In this document: in pieces, positions 8,089 to 19,200 of the stretch
How positions within the stretch are numbered: the first letter of the stretch is position 1
How the letters are laid out: each line of letters starts with the position of its first letter
Source of the DNA: an uncultured Muribaculaceae bacterium
GTDB lineage: Bacteria > Bacteroidota > Bacteroidia > Bacteroidales > Muribaculaceae
Direction of reading: 5' to 3'
DNA: 64,000 nucleotides
NCBI GenBank assembly: GCA_910578395.1
Contig: CAJTPZ010000006.1
Coordinates: forward strand, 97,126-161,125
Position numbers and translations under genes: made by a program
Notes under the pieces: generated by a model
The model's database searches: none
What the model saw: only the letters and a program-made list of their open reading frames with translations
What the model was told of the DNA's origin: nothing

Positions 8089-8925
8089 TTATTGTATCTC
8101 AGTTACATTCCAAGGTGCTGATACTGCCGCATGGGCCGCACGTCGGGCTATGGCGGTATCGGTGCCGCTTACACCGTCGGGGATGTAGGTGTTCTTTGTG
8201 ACATCTTTGCCAAACAGGGTCTCATACCATGTGCAGGCTGCAATGAATCGGCCTATTTTAAGATCAAGATGGTAGCCGTCGCGGTTCAGGTTGTCGCCGA
8301 GTGCTGATGTGCGCCCGTTCTGTATGGCAGTTCCTGAAGGAATGACAAGTGTGATTCCGGCGGTGTTGATTGCCTGCCTGACAGCAGAGCAGATATGACG
8401 ATACATGTCTTCCTGACTATGATTGTAGTAGTCAAATGCCCAATGGCTGGCATTTGCGGCGTAAGCCCATGTCTGATGAAAGCCGATTTCGGGGTTGTAT
8501 GCCGTGTTTGTTCTTATGTAGGCTGTAAGCCGTGTTATCCATGGGGTGTAGCTGTCGGAAAGACCGGAGTAATGGCTTGCCTGCTGTAATGTGACTACAT
8601 CCCATTTATCATCGGTCAAAGCATCCTTGATTGTCATTTTATCGGTCTGGGTCATTTTGCCGTTGACATCTATCTTGCGGTAACGATAGGCCGGAGAGTC
8701 ATATATGGCATTGTAGAAGTGCTTTTCAAGCTCACATCCTCCGATGTAAAGATTTCCGATGATTGCCGTGTCACCGGCTGCTGCCGCAATTTCATGCAGA
8801 TTCTGCTCTATCGCGTCCTCAGAGAAACTGTTGCCTATGGCAAGTATGCGCACGGTGCGTGCATTGCAACAGATCGAGGCTGTGAGGATCAGGAAAAGTA
8901 ATGCGATTTTTCTGACCATGGTCAA
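8089..8925 (-). CDS. DUF4886 domain protein, exported SGNH-like
   Basis: 278 residues with an N-terminal signal peptide (hydrophobic KIALLFLILTASICCNA). The body matches DUF4886: RILAIGNSFSEDAIEQNL carries the GNS/SFS block that resembles block I of SGNH hydrolases, and DGYHLDLKIGRFIAA near 210-225 resembles the catalytic D-x2-H block. A periplasmic esterase or glycan-modifying role is therefore plausible but not shown. It lies 5 bases downstream of the 7TM-HD gene on the same strand, so the two are probably co-transcribed. Confidence 0.8.
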   Translation of the reverse strand: MTMVRKIALLFLILTASICCNARTVRILAIGNSFSEDAIEQNLHEIAAAAGDTAIIGNLYIGGCELEKHFYNAIYDSPAYRYRKIDVNGKMTQTDKMTIKDALTDDKWDVVTLQQASHYSGLSDSYTPWITRLTAYIRTNTAYNPEIGFHQTWAYAANASHWAFDYYNHSQEDMYRHICSAVRQAINTAGITLVIPSGTAIQNGRTSALGDNLNRDGYHLDLKIGRFIAACTWYETLFGKDVTKNTYIPDGVSGTDTAIARRAAHAAVSAPWNVTEIQ

Positions 8926-8930
8926 TTTTG

Positions 8931-10991
8931 TTATGGTTTTGTAGGGGTCTGCGGTGTATCGGCGGTGGCTTTGGGCTCGGCGGTAGGATAGGCAATGCGA
9001 GCGTGATAGATTGTGCGCAGTCGTTTTATGAAGCTTTCTTTTATCTCTTTTATGTCTTTGAAAGAGATAGGGGAGTCGTTGTGTAATCCTTCTTTTATCT
9101 GTCCGTCGACTATGCGGTTTACAAGTTCGGTGATTGCCTCGACTGTAGGTGACGGAAGTGACCGTGATGCGGCTTCGACCGAATCGGCCATCATGAGCAG
9201 TGATGCTTCGGCTGTCTGCGGGTTGGGACCGGGGTAGGTGAATAGAGCCGGATCGACATTCTCTTCACCTTTTTTCCGGCATTCGGTTATGTAGAAATAT
9301 TTTGCTTTGCCTGCACCATGGTGTTGGCTGATCATGTCGCGTATGACCTGCGGAAGCTGTGATTTGTCGGCGCGTTTCAGGCCGTCGGTAATATGTCCGA
9401 TGATTATGCGGGCACTTTGTTCAGGGGTGAGTGCGTCATGTGGATTTACACCATGCTGGTTTTCGGTGAAGAATGCCGGATTTGAGATTTTGCCGATATC
9501 ATGGTATAGTGCGCCGGCTCTTACGATCTGTACGTTGGCATGGATCTTGCGGGCTGCTTCGGCGGCAAGACTGCTTACGGCTATCGAATGTTGGAATGTG
9601 CCTGGGCATTCTTCGGATAGCTCTCGTAGAATCGGGCTGTTTATATCGGCAAGCTCGACAAGTGTTACTACAGAAATGAATCCAAACGCTTTCTCAAGCA
9701 GGAAAATAAGTATGTAGGCGAATGATGTGAGCACGGCATTGATCATAAAGAAACCTATTAGTTTCCAGGAGAATGATGTGATCGAACCGGCAGTCATCAG
9801 TTCTATGGCAATATAAGAGAATGTGTAGGCAAGGAATACGTAGGCGGCAGTTTTTATCAACTGCGAGCGTTTTGAAAGTTCCTGAAGTGAGAAAATGGAT
9901 GCGACACCGGCAATAAACTCAATGAAAATGAATTCCATGGCAAATGTCGACAGGCTTATACACAGCAGTATCTCGATGATGTGGACAAACAGCGCTGTTC
10001 GGGCGTCGTAGAATACCACCATCATGATCGGCAGTATTGTGAATGGGATTATGTAGAATCCGGAAGTAAAGGCCGCTGAGAGTATTACCGCAAATATGTA
10101 GAAAGCAGTAAGGAGCGACATTACGCAGAAAAGTCTTCTGCGGCTTTTCCACCATTCGGGACGATACAGGAAGAAATAAAGGTATACGGCAGCGAATAGA
10201 ATGGCGATATATATAACCTGACCTATTTCAGTGTAGATGTGGGCTGAGGAATCGGTGAGATCACGCGCTTCGATCATATTCTCGTAGGTGAGAAGCACCT
10301 GATAGAGCTGCGGAGTGACGATGTCGCCACGGTCGATAATGCGCTCGCCTTGCATCACTACTCCGATGGCGGCAGTAGCCGGCTGAAGGGCCTCCTGCAG
10401 CAGACGCTGTGTCTCGATTGTGTCGAGCACCATGTTGGGCTGCAGGTGTGACGGGATATCATGTGCAAGCATCGCTTGTCGTGATTCAGGTGACGGCGCC
10501 ATGCTGTCAAGTAGAGAAAAAGCGCTTCTCTGGGACTTGAAACTCGATGTCGAGACTGTCTGAATAAGGTTATCAGCCACTATTTTCACTTTCTGGAGCT
10601 TTTTGGCTGAGATACGTGTGGCAGTTTCGCTGTCGACAATGCCTCCTGCATAAAGTCGGTCGACAAGGGTGCGAAGCCTCGTGCGTTCGCTTTGAGGTAG
10701 TTCCGAGAGTCCGTTGATGCGCTGTTTCATGTCGTCGGCGACCTGATGGTTGCGCTTGAATACAGGAACAAATGAATCCCTGATACTGTCTGACATTTCT
10801 CTTACGGTTGTTGAATCACGGAAGACGGGAATGTCGAACGGCGCAGTCAGCAGGGAATGGGTCCAGGGACGGTTTTCTTCGTAGCTGAACCGTTGTGTGT
10901 CGCTGCCTGGCAGAAAAAGCACAACAAGCAGTGTGGCAACCACGAATGTGGCAGCCCTCACCAGAGTGATTCTCGATATGTCTTTTTTCAT
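8931..10991 (-). CDS. 7TM-HD family phosphohydrolase (PgpH-like)
   Basis: A 686-residue membrane protein with the architecture of PgpH-type c-di-AMP phosphodiesterases: one N-terminal membrane helix, an extracellular 7TMR-HDED domain (about 45-260), seven membrane helices (about 265-465) and a cytoplasmic HD domain (about 480-650). HD motifs visible are FQHSIAVSS, YHDIGKI, and ISQHHG. PgpH enzymes cleave c-di-AMP to pApA; assignment of that substrate here follows the family. It lies between the RelA/SpoT gene upstream and the DUF4886 gene downstream, all on the minus strand, which groups two nucleotide-signal enzymes. Confidence 0.88.
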   Translation of the reverse strand: MKKDISRITLVRAATFVVATLLVVLFLPGSDTQRFSYEENRPWTHSLLTAPFDIPVFRDSTTVREMSDSIRDSFVPVFKRNHQVADDMKQRINGLSELPQSERTRLRTLVDRLYAGGIVDSETATRISAKKLQKVKIVADNLIQTVSTSSFKSQRSAFSLLDSMAPSPESRQAMLAHDIPSHLQPNMVLDTIETQRLLQEALQPATAAIGVVMQGERIIDRGDIVTPQLYQVLLTYENMIEARDLTDSSAHIYTEIGQVIYIAILFAAVYLYFFLYRPEWWKSRRRLFCVMSLLTAFYIFAVILSAAFTSGFYIIPFTILPIMMVVFYDARTALFVHIIEILLCISLSTFAMEFIFIEFIAGVASIFSLQELSKRSQLIKTAAYVFLAYTFSYIAIELMTAGSITSFSWKLIGFFMINAVLTSFAYILIFLLEKAFGFISVVTLVELADINSPILRELSEECPGTFQHSIAVSSLAAEAARKIHANVQIVRAGALYHDIGKISNPAFFTENQHGVNPHDALTPEQSARIIIGHITDGLKRADKSQLPQVIRDMISQHHGAGKAKYFYITECRKKGEENVDPALFTYPGPNPQTAEASLLMMADSVEAASRSLPSPTVEAITELVNRIVDGQIKEGLHNDSPISFKDIKEIKESFIKRLRTIYHARIAYPTAEPKATADTPQTPTKP

Positions 10992-11047
10992 GCTTCTCTA
11001 TTGGGAGGTGATGGAAGAGGTGACAATGTCTCCGGATGCCGGATTCA

Positions 11048-13336
11048 TTACCTGATGCGTGTAGCCGACTGGACTCCGTTGATCTTCTTTATGCGTGAGC
11101 ACAGTGAGTTTACGGTGGTGGCGTCGGTGACCCTGACGTCGAGATCGCAGGCAAATACTTCGTCTTTGGCCTGAATGTTCATGCCCCGTATGTCGAGTCC
11201 GAGATGAGACGAGATCATTGAAATCAATTCCTGAAGGATGCCATGACGATCAATTCCTTCGATATGTATATGGACTGGATATGATCCGCTGACACCTTGC
11301 CAATCCACTGATACTATGCGTGGTCCATAGCCGGCCTTCAATGCCATTGCATGTTCGCATGTCATATCGTGCACTTCAACTACACCGTCATCGGCGATAA
11401 AACCGAGTGTGTCGTCGCCGGGAATAGGGAAGCAACAGTCGGTGCGTCTGAAGTTTGTAATGCCGTCCTTGCTTAATAGATTGTAAGTCTGCTTTGTATT
11501 GACGGATTCAGGTGCTTCGGGCACTTTGGAAACTTTGGATGATGCTTCACCTGAGGCTGGCAGAAGTGCGCTTGGAATCGCATCTTTACCAAATTTTACA
11601 ATTTTACTGAAGATTGAGTTCTTGGAAGTCTGCTTACGGTTGACTTTTTTAAGAATTTTAGCAATATCTTCATCAAGAGAAACTTCTTCGCGCCCTAACT
11701 GATAGTATAGTTCGTCGCGGTTGCTGATGCGGAAGTATCCGAGTATTTTTGTAAAGATGGCATTGCTTTCAGTGAGGTCGTTAGCGCTCAGGAACTCATT
11801 AAAAAGTTCTTTGCCATGATTTATGGCCGGCTGACGCTCTTTGCGCAGTGCAGTGCGCAGACTGGTCTTGCCTTTTGCGGTGACCATGAGGTCCATCCAT
11901 TCGGGTTTGGGTGTCTGCGACTGCGATGTGAGCACTTCGACCTGGTCTCCGCTGTTTAGGCGGTAGGAGAGTGGCACAAGTTTGTGATTGACCTTTCCGG
12001 CAATACAGTGATATCCGATCTCGCTGTGAAGCGTAAATGCCATATCAAGCACGGTGGCACCCTTAGGCAGGGTGATCAGTTCGCCTTGCGGGGTGAATAA
12101 TACGATTTCCGACGCGAATAGATTTAGTTTCAGTGTGTCGAGGAAGTCAATCGCATTTGGTTCGGGGTTGTCGAGGATGTCTTTGATGGTATGAAGCCAT
12201 ACGTTGAGTTCGCTTTCCTCGTCGCCTTCGCCTATTTTATATTTCCAGTGGGCCGCAAATCCTTTTTCCGCGATTTCGTCCATGCGCCGGGAGCGTATCT
12301 GTATCTCGACCCAATTGCCGTCGGATCCCATCACAGTAAGATGCAGCGCCTGATAACCGTTGGCTTTCGGTACTGATACCCAGTCACGGGTGCGGTCGGG
12401 ATGCAGTTTGTATATATCGGTTATGGCAGAGTATATGTTCCAGCAGATGCTTTTTTCTTTACCTGGATCGTCACAGTCAAAAATAATGCGCATCGCGTAG
12501 AGGTCGTAGACTTCTTCAAACGGGATGTGCTTTGCTTCCATTTTCCGCCAGATCGAATAAATGGATTTTACTCTTGCTTTGGCCTCGAAAGTGAGTCCGA
12601 GTTCTTTTAGTTTTTCGGTGATGGGAGCTGAAAAGTCTTTGTAGACTTCCTGGCGCCTGGCTTCGGTTTCGGTAATCTTACGAGAGATCTCTTCATAGGC
12701 AGCCGGATGCTCATATTTAAAGCTGAGATCTTCCAGTTCGGTTTTTATGGCAAACAATCCGAGCCTGTGGGCAAGCGGCGCATATATATATAGCGTTTCT
12801 CCGGCGATTTTATATTGTTTGTTTGGCGCCATACTGCCGAGCGTGCGCATGTTGTGGAGACGATCGGCCATTTTTATCAGAACCACTCTTATGTCCTCGG
12901 ACATTGTGAGCAGCAGTTTGCGGAAATTTTCGGCTTGTGCCGACGCTTTGTCACCGAAGATGCCGCCTGATATCTTGGTCAGTCCTTCTACCAGTTGGGC
13001 TATCTTAGGACCGAAATGTTGTTTGATGTCTTCTACCGTGTAGTCGGTATCCTCGACAACATCGTGCAGCAAAGCCGCACAAATAGAAGTCGACCCCAAG
13101 CCTATTTCCTGACTGGCGATTTTAGCAACGGCTATAGGATGAAGAATATATGGCTCACCAGACCGGCGCCTGATGCCTTCATGGGCACTTTTGGCAAAGT
13201 TGAAAGCGCGCTCGATTATCTCCGCTTTTTTGCGGTGGTTGGAGCGCAGATATCCATCGAGAACATCCTTGAAAGCCGAGGCTATCATGGCGTCCTCTTC
13301 CGGAGCGGTAAATTTTTTTGCAGCTTTCTCTGACAT
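11048..13336 (-). CDS. Bifunctional (p)ppGpp synthetase/hydrolase (RelA/SpoT)
   Basis: A full-length RelA/SpoT homologue of 762 residues. Order: HD hydrolase domain with HPIAVAKI and LLHDVVEDTDYT (metal residues present, so hydrolase likely active); synthetase domain with KSIYSIWRKM, YDLYAMRIIF and NGYQALHLTV (likely active); TGS domain (LFTPQGELITLPKGATVLD); C-terminal ACT domain (VHIHIEGIDRHGILQEL). It makes and degrades the stringent-response alarmone. I chose the ATG at 13336 (MSEKAAKK); an upstream in-frame ATG at 13408 would run through the promoter. A candidate -7 box is directly before it. Confidence 0.93.
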   Translation of the reverse strand: MSEKAAKKFTAPEEDAMIASAFKDVLDGYLRSNHRKKAEIIERAFNFAKSAHEGIRRRSGEPYILHPIAVAKIASQEIGLGSTSICAALLHDVVEDTDYTVEDIKQHFGPKIAQLVEGLTKISGGIFGDKASAQAENFRKLLLTMSEDIRVVLIKMADRLHNMRTLGSMAPNKQYKIAGETLYIYAPLAHRLGLFAIKTELEDLSFKYEHPAAYEEISRKITETEARRQEVYKDFSAPITEKLKELGLTFEAKARVKSIYSIWRKMEAKHIPFEEVYDLYAMRIIFDCDDPGKEKSICWNIYSAITDIYKLHPDRTRDWVSVPKANGYQALHLTVMGSDGNWVEIQIRSRRMDEIAEKGFAAHWKYKIGEGDEESELNVWLHTIKDILDNPEPNAIDFLDTLKLNLFASEIVLFTPQGELITLPKGATVLDMAFTLHSEIGYHCIAGKVNHKLVPLSYRLNSGDQVEVLTSQSQTPKPEWMDLMVTAKGKTSLRTALRKERQPAINHGKELFNEFLSANDLTESNAIFTKILGYFRISNRDELYYQLGREEVSLDEDIAKILKKVNRKQTSKNSIFSKIVKFGKDAIPSALLPASGEASSKVSKVPEAPESVNTKQTYNLLSKDGITNFRRTDCCFPIPGDDTLGFIADDGVVEVHDMTCEHAMALKAGYGPRIVSVDWQGVSGSYPVHIHIEGIDRHGILQELISMISSHLGLDIRGMNIQAKDEVFACDLDVRVTDATTVNSLCSRIKKINGVQSATRIR

Positions 13337-13344
13337 AGCAAATA

Positions 13345-13352
13345 CAAATATA
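13345..13352 (-). promoter_or_regulatory. -7 box TATATTTG of the RelA/SpoT gene
   Basis: Read on the minus strand, TATATTTG fits TAnnTTTG and ends 8 bases before the chosen start codon, giving a very short leader. No -33 TTTG at 19 bases. Confidence 0.45.
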
Positions 13353-13393
13353 GCAAAACCCCGACAAAATGAGTCTGAATACTTAAAAAATCC

Positions 13394-13401
13394 TATCTTT
13401 G
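13394..13401 (+). promoter_or_regulatory. -7 box TATCTTTG of the DUF4421 gene
   Basis: Exact match to the -7 consensus on the plus strand, 93 bases before the DUF4421 start codon and divergent to the RelA/SpoT promoter. Confidence 0.55.
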
Positions 13402-13494
13402 CAGGCAAAACTGTTTCGTGTATCAGTATTTGTGTTATCCAAGCTCATGACAGGAGGCACACTGTAGTTCCATGTATCGCTTTTCATAAAAAGC

Positions 13495-14574
13495 ATGTCT
13501 CACACGGCCACATCTTCTGTGTTTCGGAGGAGATTTATCAGAATGATCTTTGTAGTGGTGGCATTTGTCGCTTCCGCTCAGTCCGGTCATGCTTTCTCTC
13601 TTGCGCTTGACTCTATTGCAGAATGGGGCAAGTTTCCAAGGTTCTGTATCAAAACATACCGTTGGGGTGACCGTTTTTTCAATTCCTATGACTCGACCTA
13701 TGTTGTAGGCACAGGTACAAAATTCAATGTGAAATTCAAGACGGATTCATGGGTGGATCATTATCTGTTTGAACTTGAAAATGGTACCCGCATCAATATG
13801 GTGTCAGATGCATCGACTGCCATGGGTGCCTATGTGACATATCTTGCGGTGTCGGTCGGATATGACCTGAATATATCCAGATATTTCAACGGAAACACCA
13901 AATCGCGAAAACGGTTTAACTTTGCATTTAACTGCGCTTTGTTTGGGGCGGATCTTTATATTTATGACAATAACATCGGTACGACGATAACCAGATTTGG
14001 CCACCGTGATCAGCCCGATAAAGTGCATATCCCATTCAAGGGCCTTGACAATAAGGCTTTTGGCCTGGATCTTTATTATTTCCTGAATAATAAACGTTAT
14101 TCACAGGCCGCTGCATTCAATTTTTCTAAAAGACAGCGTAAGAGCCAGGGATCATGGTATTTTGGTTTTTCATATATGAACGAGAAGTATAATTTCAATT
14201 TCTCGGGATTGTCGGAAGATCTGAAGGAACAACTGCCGGTTATATGGAATGATTATAGTTATAATGTTACAGTACAGAACTATTTTCTAAAGGTCGGTTA
14301 TGGCTATAACTGGGTAATGGGACGCCATTGGCTTGTAAGTATTTCGGAGTCGCCTATGTTTGGTATGCGCAAGGGGGAAGTTAACAATATAATAAAGAAT
14401 CGGTTTGGTGCATATAATGTATTGCGGGCCTCGTCGGTTTATAACCGTGGAAATTTTTTCACCGGTCTTGTGGGCCGTGTGTACACCAGTCTTATCAAGG
14501 ATCGTGAGTCGATGATGTTTTCCAACATGTATTCTTTTGAGCTTTCAGTAGGCTACAGGTTTAATCTGTGGTGA
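13495..14574 (+). CDS. DUF4421 family protein, probable outer-membrane or periplasmic
   Basis: A 359-residue protein of the Bacteroidetes family DUF4421. The N-terminus has a positively charged start, a hydrophobic core (IFVVVAFVASAQSGHAFS) and a likely signal cleavage site. The family segments YDSTYVVGTGTKFNVKFK and YVTYLAVSVGYDLNIS are present. Alternating hydrophobic/aromatic stretches and a final VGYRFNLW suggest a beta-barrel that ends with an aromatic residue. No function is established for the family. It stands alone between the RelA/SpoT gene and a SusD gene. Confidence 0.8.
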   Translation: MSHTATSSVFRRRFIRMIFVVVAFVASAQSGHAFSLALDSIAEWGKFPRFCIKTYRWGDRFFNSYDSTYVVGTGTKFNVKFKTDSWVDHYLFELENGTRINMVSDASTAMGAYVTYLAVSVGYDLNISRYFNGNTKSRKRFNFAFNCALFGADLYIYDNNIGTTITRFGHRDQPDKVHIPFKGLDNKAFGLDLYYFLNNKRYSQAAAFNFSKRQRKSQGSWYFGFSYMNEKYNFNFSGLSEDLKEQLPVIWNDYSYNVTVQNYFLKVGYGYNWVMGRHWLVSISESPMFGMRKGEVNNIIKNRFGAYNVLRASSVYNRGNFFTGLVGRVYTSLIKDRESMMFSNMYSFELSVGYRFNLW

Positions 14575-14591
14575 CGGTAGGGATATAAAGC

Positions 14592-14625
14592 AGGCGCGCT
14601 CACATGTCAGAATATGGGCGCGCCT
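14592..14625. terminator. Hairpin between convergent DUF4421 and susD-like genes
   Basis: AGGCGCGC (14592-14599) pairs with GCGCGCCT (14618-14625). The GC-rich 8-bp stem lies 18 bases from each stop codon and may end both transcripts. Confidence 0.6.
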
Positions 14626-14642
14626 TGTCTATGATTGTATTA

Positions 14643-16223
14643 TTATTGGCCTTTGAACGGGTTTTGATCGGAATTGCTCACTGCCGCATTTGTCAGCAAT
14701 TCTGATTCCGGTATCTGGCAGAAGAAGTGGTAGTCGTTGCTGTCGAGATATCCTCGCGGTTCTGCATCAGAAGCATTGTAGCCGTCGAGATATTGTACGC
14801 CCCAACGGTAATGTCCTGCAAAGTTGTTGGCCTCACACGCCATGTAGCGTATAAGAGGTTTCTGAAGACGCACCAGATCATACATTCCGGTCACGCCCTC
14901 GCCGAGAAGTTCCTTACGGCGTTCAATGTATATGTCCTCAAGAAGGTTGGTGCCATCGCTCAACGATGCGTTGCGTGCGCTTTGGAGAGTGTTGAGCAGT
15001 TGCAGCGCCTCGCCTGTTTTGCCATCGAGATGTGCTGCCGCCTCAGCTTTTATTAAAAGCATTTCGGAGCCACGCATCATCGATATCTGCGGACGAGTAT
15101 TGCCTCCTACCGCACCATTGGCATCGCCATAATGTTTGAATTTATCATAGGCCCATTTGGTGTTTATCTCCGGATCGACATTTCCGGTGCGTTTCCAGAA
15201 CATGTAGCGGTCATCGGTATTCTCGAAGAGATCCACATATTGTTGCGAAGCGAAGAAGTTTAGGAAGCTGTAGATAGGTCCGTCGTTGTAGCCTTCTCCA
15301 TAGGAAGTGTCCTGATTGTACCAAAAGTTGAACTGTGTGCTGCCGCCGAGATTGTTGTTGTCGGTCATTTCCATAGCCCACATGATTTCAGGTGCTCCCA
15401 TGTCTATCATTTTGTCGAAGCCGTCGCGCCATTGTTCACGTGTCATGAGAGTGGAATGGTTGGCGAAAGCTTCTCCGGCCGCATCGTAAGCGCCTTGCCA
15501 GTTGTTCATGACAAGATAGACGCGGGCAAGAATACCGTTAACGACGTCGAGGTTTATTTCATAGGGATTGTTGCGGCTGTAGTCGTCAAGATCTGTTTTT
15601 GCGTCGGTAAGATCATCGATGATCCGGTCATAGACCTGTGAGACGGTCGAGAACGGCATTGAGTGTGGATCGTTCTCGCTCAGACGGAGAATTACGCCTC
15701 GCTTTTCCTTTGCAATGATGTAGGTCTGCTGGAAATTTTGTATAAGGGTGAAATACATGAGGCTGCGTATGGCTTTTGCTTGGCCTTTGATATGCTTTTT
15801 CTGAGCTGCGTCGCCGTTTGCATCATCGATGTGTGTGAGGATGATGTTGCAGCGGTTGATAACGTTGTAGCACATGAACCAGATCTTTTCAGGCTGGTCC
15901 TGGGCTTGTGTGCGTGAGTTGGAGTACTCATAGGAGGTGCATTGGTTGCCACCCATGTTCTGGGTGACTGTTATGTCGGCACCGCTCAGATCGGGATACA
16001 TTGCGAAACCGGGTATTCCGGCAAACACCCTGTCCTCGCCATCGGAGTTGAATAGAAGCTGCTTGTAGGTCGATACGAGTACCTTCTGCAGCTGAGGAAC
16101 CGAGTTGACCACTTCGGAGTCTTCGATATCGACATAAGATCCGGTGTTGAGCGCGTCGCTGCATGATGTCATGAGCATTACGGCAGCTGCAGTTGATAAC
16201 GCCGTCCTGAATATTTTATTCAT
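14643..16223 (-). CDS. SusD/RagB-family glycan-binding lipoprotein
   Basis: A 526-residue surface lipoprotein: signal peptide with lipobox LMTSC (lipidated cysteine at about 21), N-terminal SusD-like domain with TPR helices, and the C-terminal RagB/SusD domain with the conserved R-x2-E-L-x-GE pattern (IERRKELLGEG). It caps the SusC-like porin encoded 33 bases upstream and helps deliver oligosaccharides or peptides. No enzyme gene is next to the pair, so the substrate cannot be inferred. Confidence 0.9.
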   Translation of the reverse strand: MNKIFRTALSTAAAVMLMTSCSDALNTGSYVDIEDSEVVNSVPQLQKVLVSTYKQLLFNSDGEDRVFAGIPGFAMYPDLSGADITVTQNMGGNQCTSYEYSNSRTQAQDQPEKIWFMCYNVINRCNIILTHIDDANGDAAQKKHIKGQAKAIRSLMYFTLIQNFQQTYIIAKEKRGVILRLSENDPHSMPFSTVSQVYDRIIDDLTDAKTDLDDYSRNNPYEINLDVVNGILARVYLVMNNWQGAYDAAGEAFANHSTLMTREQWRDGFDKMIDMGAPEIMWAMEMTDNNNLGGSTQFNFWYNQDTSYGEGYNDGPIYSFLNFFASQQYVDLFENTDDRYMFWKRTGNVDPEINTKWAYDKFKHYGDANGAVGGNTRPQISMMRGSEMLLIKAEAAAHLDGKTGEALQLLNTLQSARNASLSDGTNLLEDIYIERRKELLGEGVTGMYDLVRLQKPLIRYMACEANNFAGHYRWGVQYLDGYNASDAEPRGYLDSNDYHFFCQIPESELLTNAAVSNSDQNPFKGQ

Positions 16224-16256
16224 GTCTTCGTTTGTTGTCAGTTAGGTAGTTGTGGT

Positions 16257-19200
16257 TTAGAAAGTGAGCTGTATGCCACTCATGAAGATGCGGCGAGAGC
16301 CTTGTACACCTGTGTCATAATCGTCGTTGCCGTTGTAGGTGTTGCCCGATATGCCTGTTTCCGGGTCGGTTTTGCGATTTTTTGCCGCACCCCAAGTGAA
16401 TGGATTGGTAGCCGAGAAGTAGACGCGCAGGTTTTCTATAGAGGCTTTTCGTGTGATGTTTTTAGGCAATGTGTATCCCAAAGTGATGTTGCGTACTCGC
16501 CAATAGTCGTTTTTGAATACCCATGCTGTAGAGTATTTGGCATTGCCGTTTGTTCGGGCTGACCAGCGTCCGTACATGGTGGCGTTGTTGTCACCGGGTT
16601 TGCGCCAGCGGTTCTGTATGAGATCCCAGTCCATACCGATTCCTACATTGTTCAGTGTGCGCTCCTTGTAACTGTAGTCGCTCATGTAGCTTCCGTAACT
16701 GTAGTAGAACATTGCGCTGAGGTCGATACCTTTGTACTGCACGGTAGGTGTGATGGAGCCGAAGAGGGTGGGAATTGCCGAGCCGACTTTGATGTAGTCA
16801 TCGGTTGTCACACCGGCGGTGTCTTCGGTGCGCTTCCAGCCGCCATTGCCATCTTTTACAAGCCATCCGGGTTTACCGGTCTCAGGATTTAGACCGTCGT
16901 ATTGTGGGGCGATGAAGTCAAATAGCGAGCTGCCTTTTTCCATTCGGTATGTGCATGCCACACCTGCAAAGTTGAACGGATCGGTGGCAAGACGGGTGAC
17001 CTCGTTTTTCAGCGTCGACAGGTTGCCGTCAATGGTGATGAACCAGTCCTTGTCGGAGTATACTTTGGCGCTTAAAGTCAGTTCGATGCCGCTGTTGCGC
17101 AGATCGCCGAGGTTGGTATTGTAGCCTGTTATGCCTCCTACCTGAGCCGATGGAGGGATCTGCATATAATATAGAAGGTCTTTTGACGTGCGTGAATAGT
17201 ATTCGACAGATCCATTCAGGAAATTCCATGCCGAGAAGTCAAGACCGATGTTCCATTGCTCGTTTTTCTCCCATCGGAGGTCATTGGCGGCAAGAGTATT
17301 TGGCTTGAGACCGGAGGTGAGATACAGGTCATCGGCACCATATGTTGCCTGATATGCATATAGGAGTTCGCCGTCGTCAAGACCGTTGTCTTTGCGTTTT
17401 ACGAGTTTGTCGTTGCCTGTTGTTCCGTAGCTTGCACGTATCGAAAGGTTGTTGATGAAGCTGTCCTGACTGAAGAAGTCTTCTTTGGAGATGCGCCAGC
17501 TTGCACCTGCCGACCAGAATGATCCCCACCGTTTTTTGGGGTTAAAGCGGGAACTGCCGTCCTCACGGAACGATAGTGATGCATAATATTTTTGATCGAA
17601 GTTGTATTCGGCTCGTGCAAAATAGGAGAGAAGCGCATAACTGTCACGTCCACCCCAGACACCAAATTCTTTAGTAGTGTTGGACAGCTCATATTTTCCA
17701 AGCTCCATTATGCCTGATCCCCAGCTTTGCTCATAATGGTTGTCCCATTGATACCATTCCTGGCCAAGAAGGGCGTTGAAGGAGTGTTTGTCTCCGATCT
17801 TCCATTCACCAGACAGGACGTTGTTCCAGGTTGTGGAACGCTGTGTCAGGTCATAACGCTCGGCATATCCGCCATTGGTCTTGACTGTGACACCATAGGG
17901 TGCGAGCTGGTCAGATCCATGTACGGCAGAGTCGTATGACATGTTACGGCTATAGTAGTTGTCGATATTTAGAGCCGAACGAAATTTGAGATTGAATGGA
18001 AGTTTGAATTCGGTATAGAAGTTTGATGTCACGATGTGCCCCATGTTGTTGCTGAATGACTCATCGTTTGGGTTATCCCAGTAGTCACCACCGTTGTTTA
18101 GCGGATGTATGCCGAAGAAGCTGCCTGTATATTTGTTGTAGTTGTACATCCGGCGTCCGGTTTTTTCTGAATATATCCAGTCGGTGTTGTCTTCGTTGCG
18201 GAGATACATGCCTGAGAGTGATGTGTAGAAGTTGAGCGCACGCGAGTTTCCTGACGTGTTCTGGCGTGATGCGCTGTAGCTTACACTTCCGCCGGCGCGC
18301 CACCAGTCGCGTATGTTTGTGTTTACGTTGGCACGGAACGTATAGCGTTTGTAGTATTGATTCATCGAATAACCTCCATCGTCAAGATAACTGCCGGAGA
18401 AGAAATAGTCGGTGTTGCCTGCCGCGAGACTGCCTGAAACGTCTACACTGTACTCCTGACGCAGTTTGCGTGAAAATGCTGCCATATAGGGGTCCCAGTC
18501 CTCTCTGTCCCAAATGATTTCGGTTTTAGGGTTCATATATGGATTTCCTTTGCCGTCGTGAAGCACATAAGGTTCGTCGATGTATTTGAACGGTGACACG
18601 TAGATGGGGTTGCCCTTAGAGTCGGCGGTCTTGCGCATTTGCTCCTGAGCGTATTTCGAGGCGTAGTCTCCGGCTTCCTGCATCGTCATTCCGTCTTCGT
18701 AATATCCGTCGTAGAAGTAGGCATACCAACGGTTTTCAAGTTGCTGATAGGGACTGGATTTGTTTGGGTTCTTGACTGCATTGTCGGAGGTGCCCCATCC
18801 CGCACGCACGTTTACAGTAGCGTTGCCAGTCTTGCCTTTCTTGGTGGTGATCATAATTACACCGTTGGCTGCACGTGAGCCGTAGAGTGAGGTAGCAGCT
18901 GCGTCTTTGAGAACCGAGAGATTTTCTATATCATTTTGGTTGATCTGCGTGAGTTTTCCGTCATAAGGCATTCCGTCGACTATTATCAATGGGTCTGACT
19001 TGCCGGACATTGACGAGATACCCCGGATCTGGATGCGTGTATCTGCACCTGGATTACCGGCCGGAGTCGATACTCCGACACCGGCGCTCATTCCTTGAAG
19101 TGCCTCGGCGAAGCCTGTTCCGTGGACTTTTTCAATGTCGTTGCCCTTTACGGTAGAAGCGGCTCCGGTAAAAGTCGATTTCTTTGAGGTGCCATAGGCT

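Noticed and set aside
11048..13408. Longer RelA/SpoT start at 13408
   Set aside because: The extra 24 residues show no family match and would put the -7 boxes of two promoters inside the coding region.
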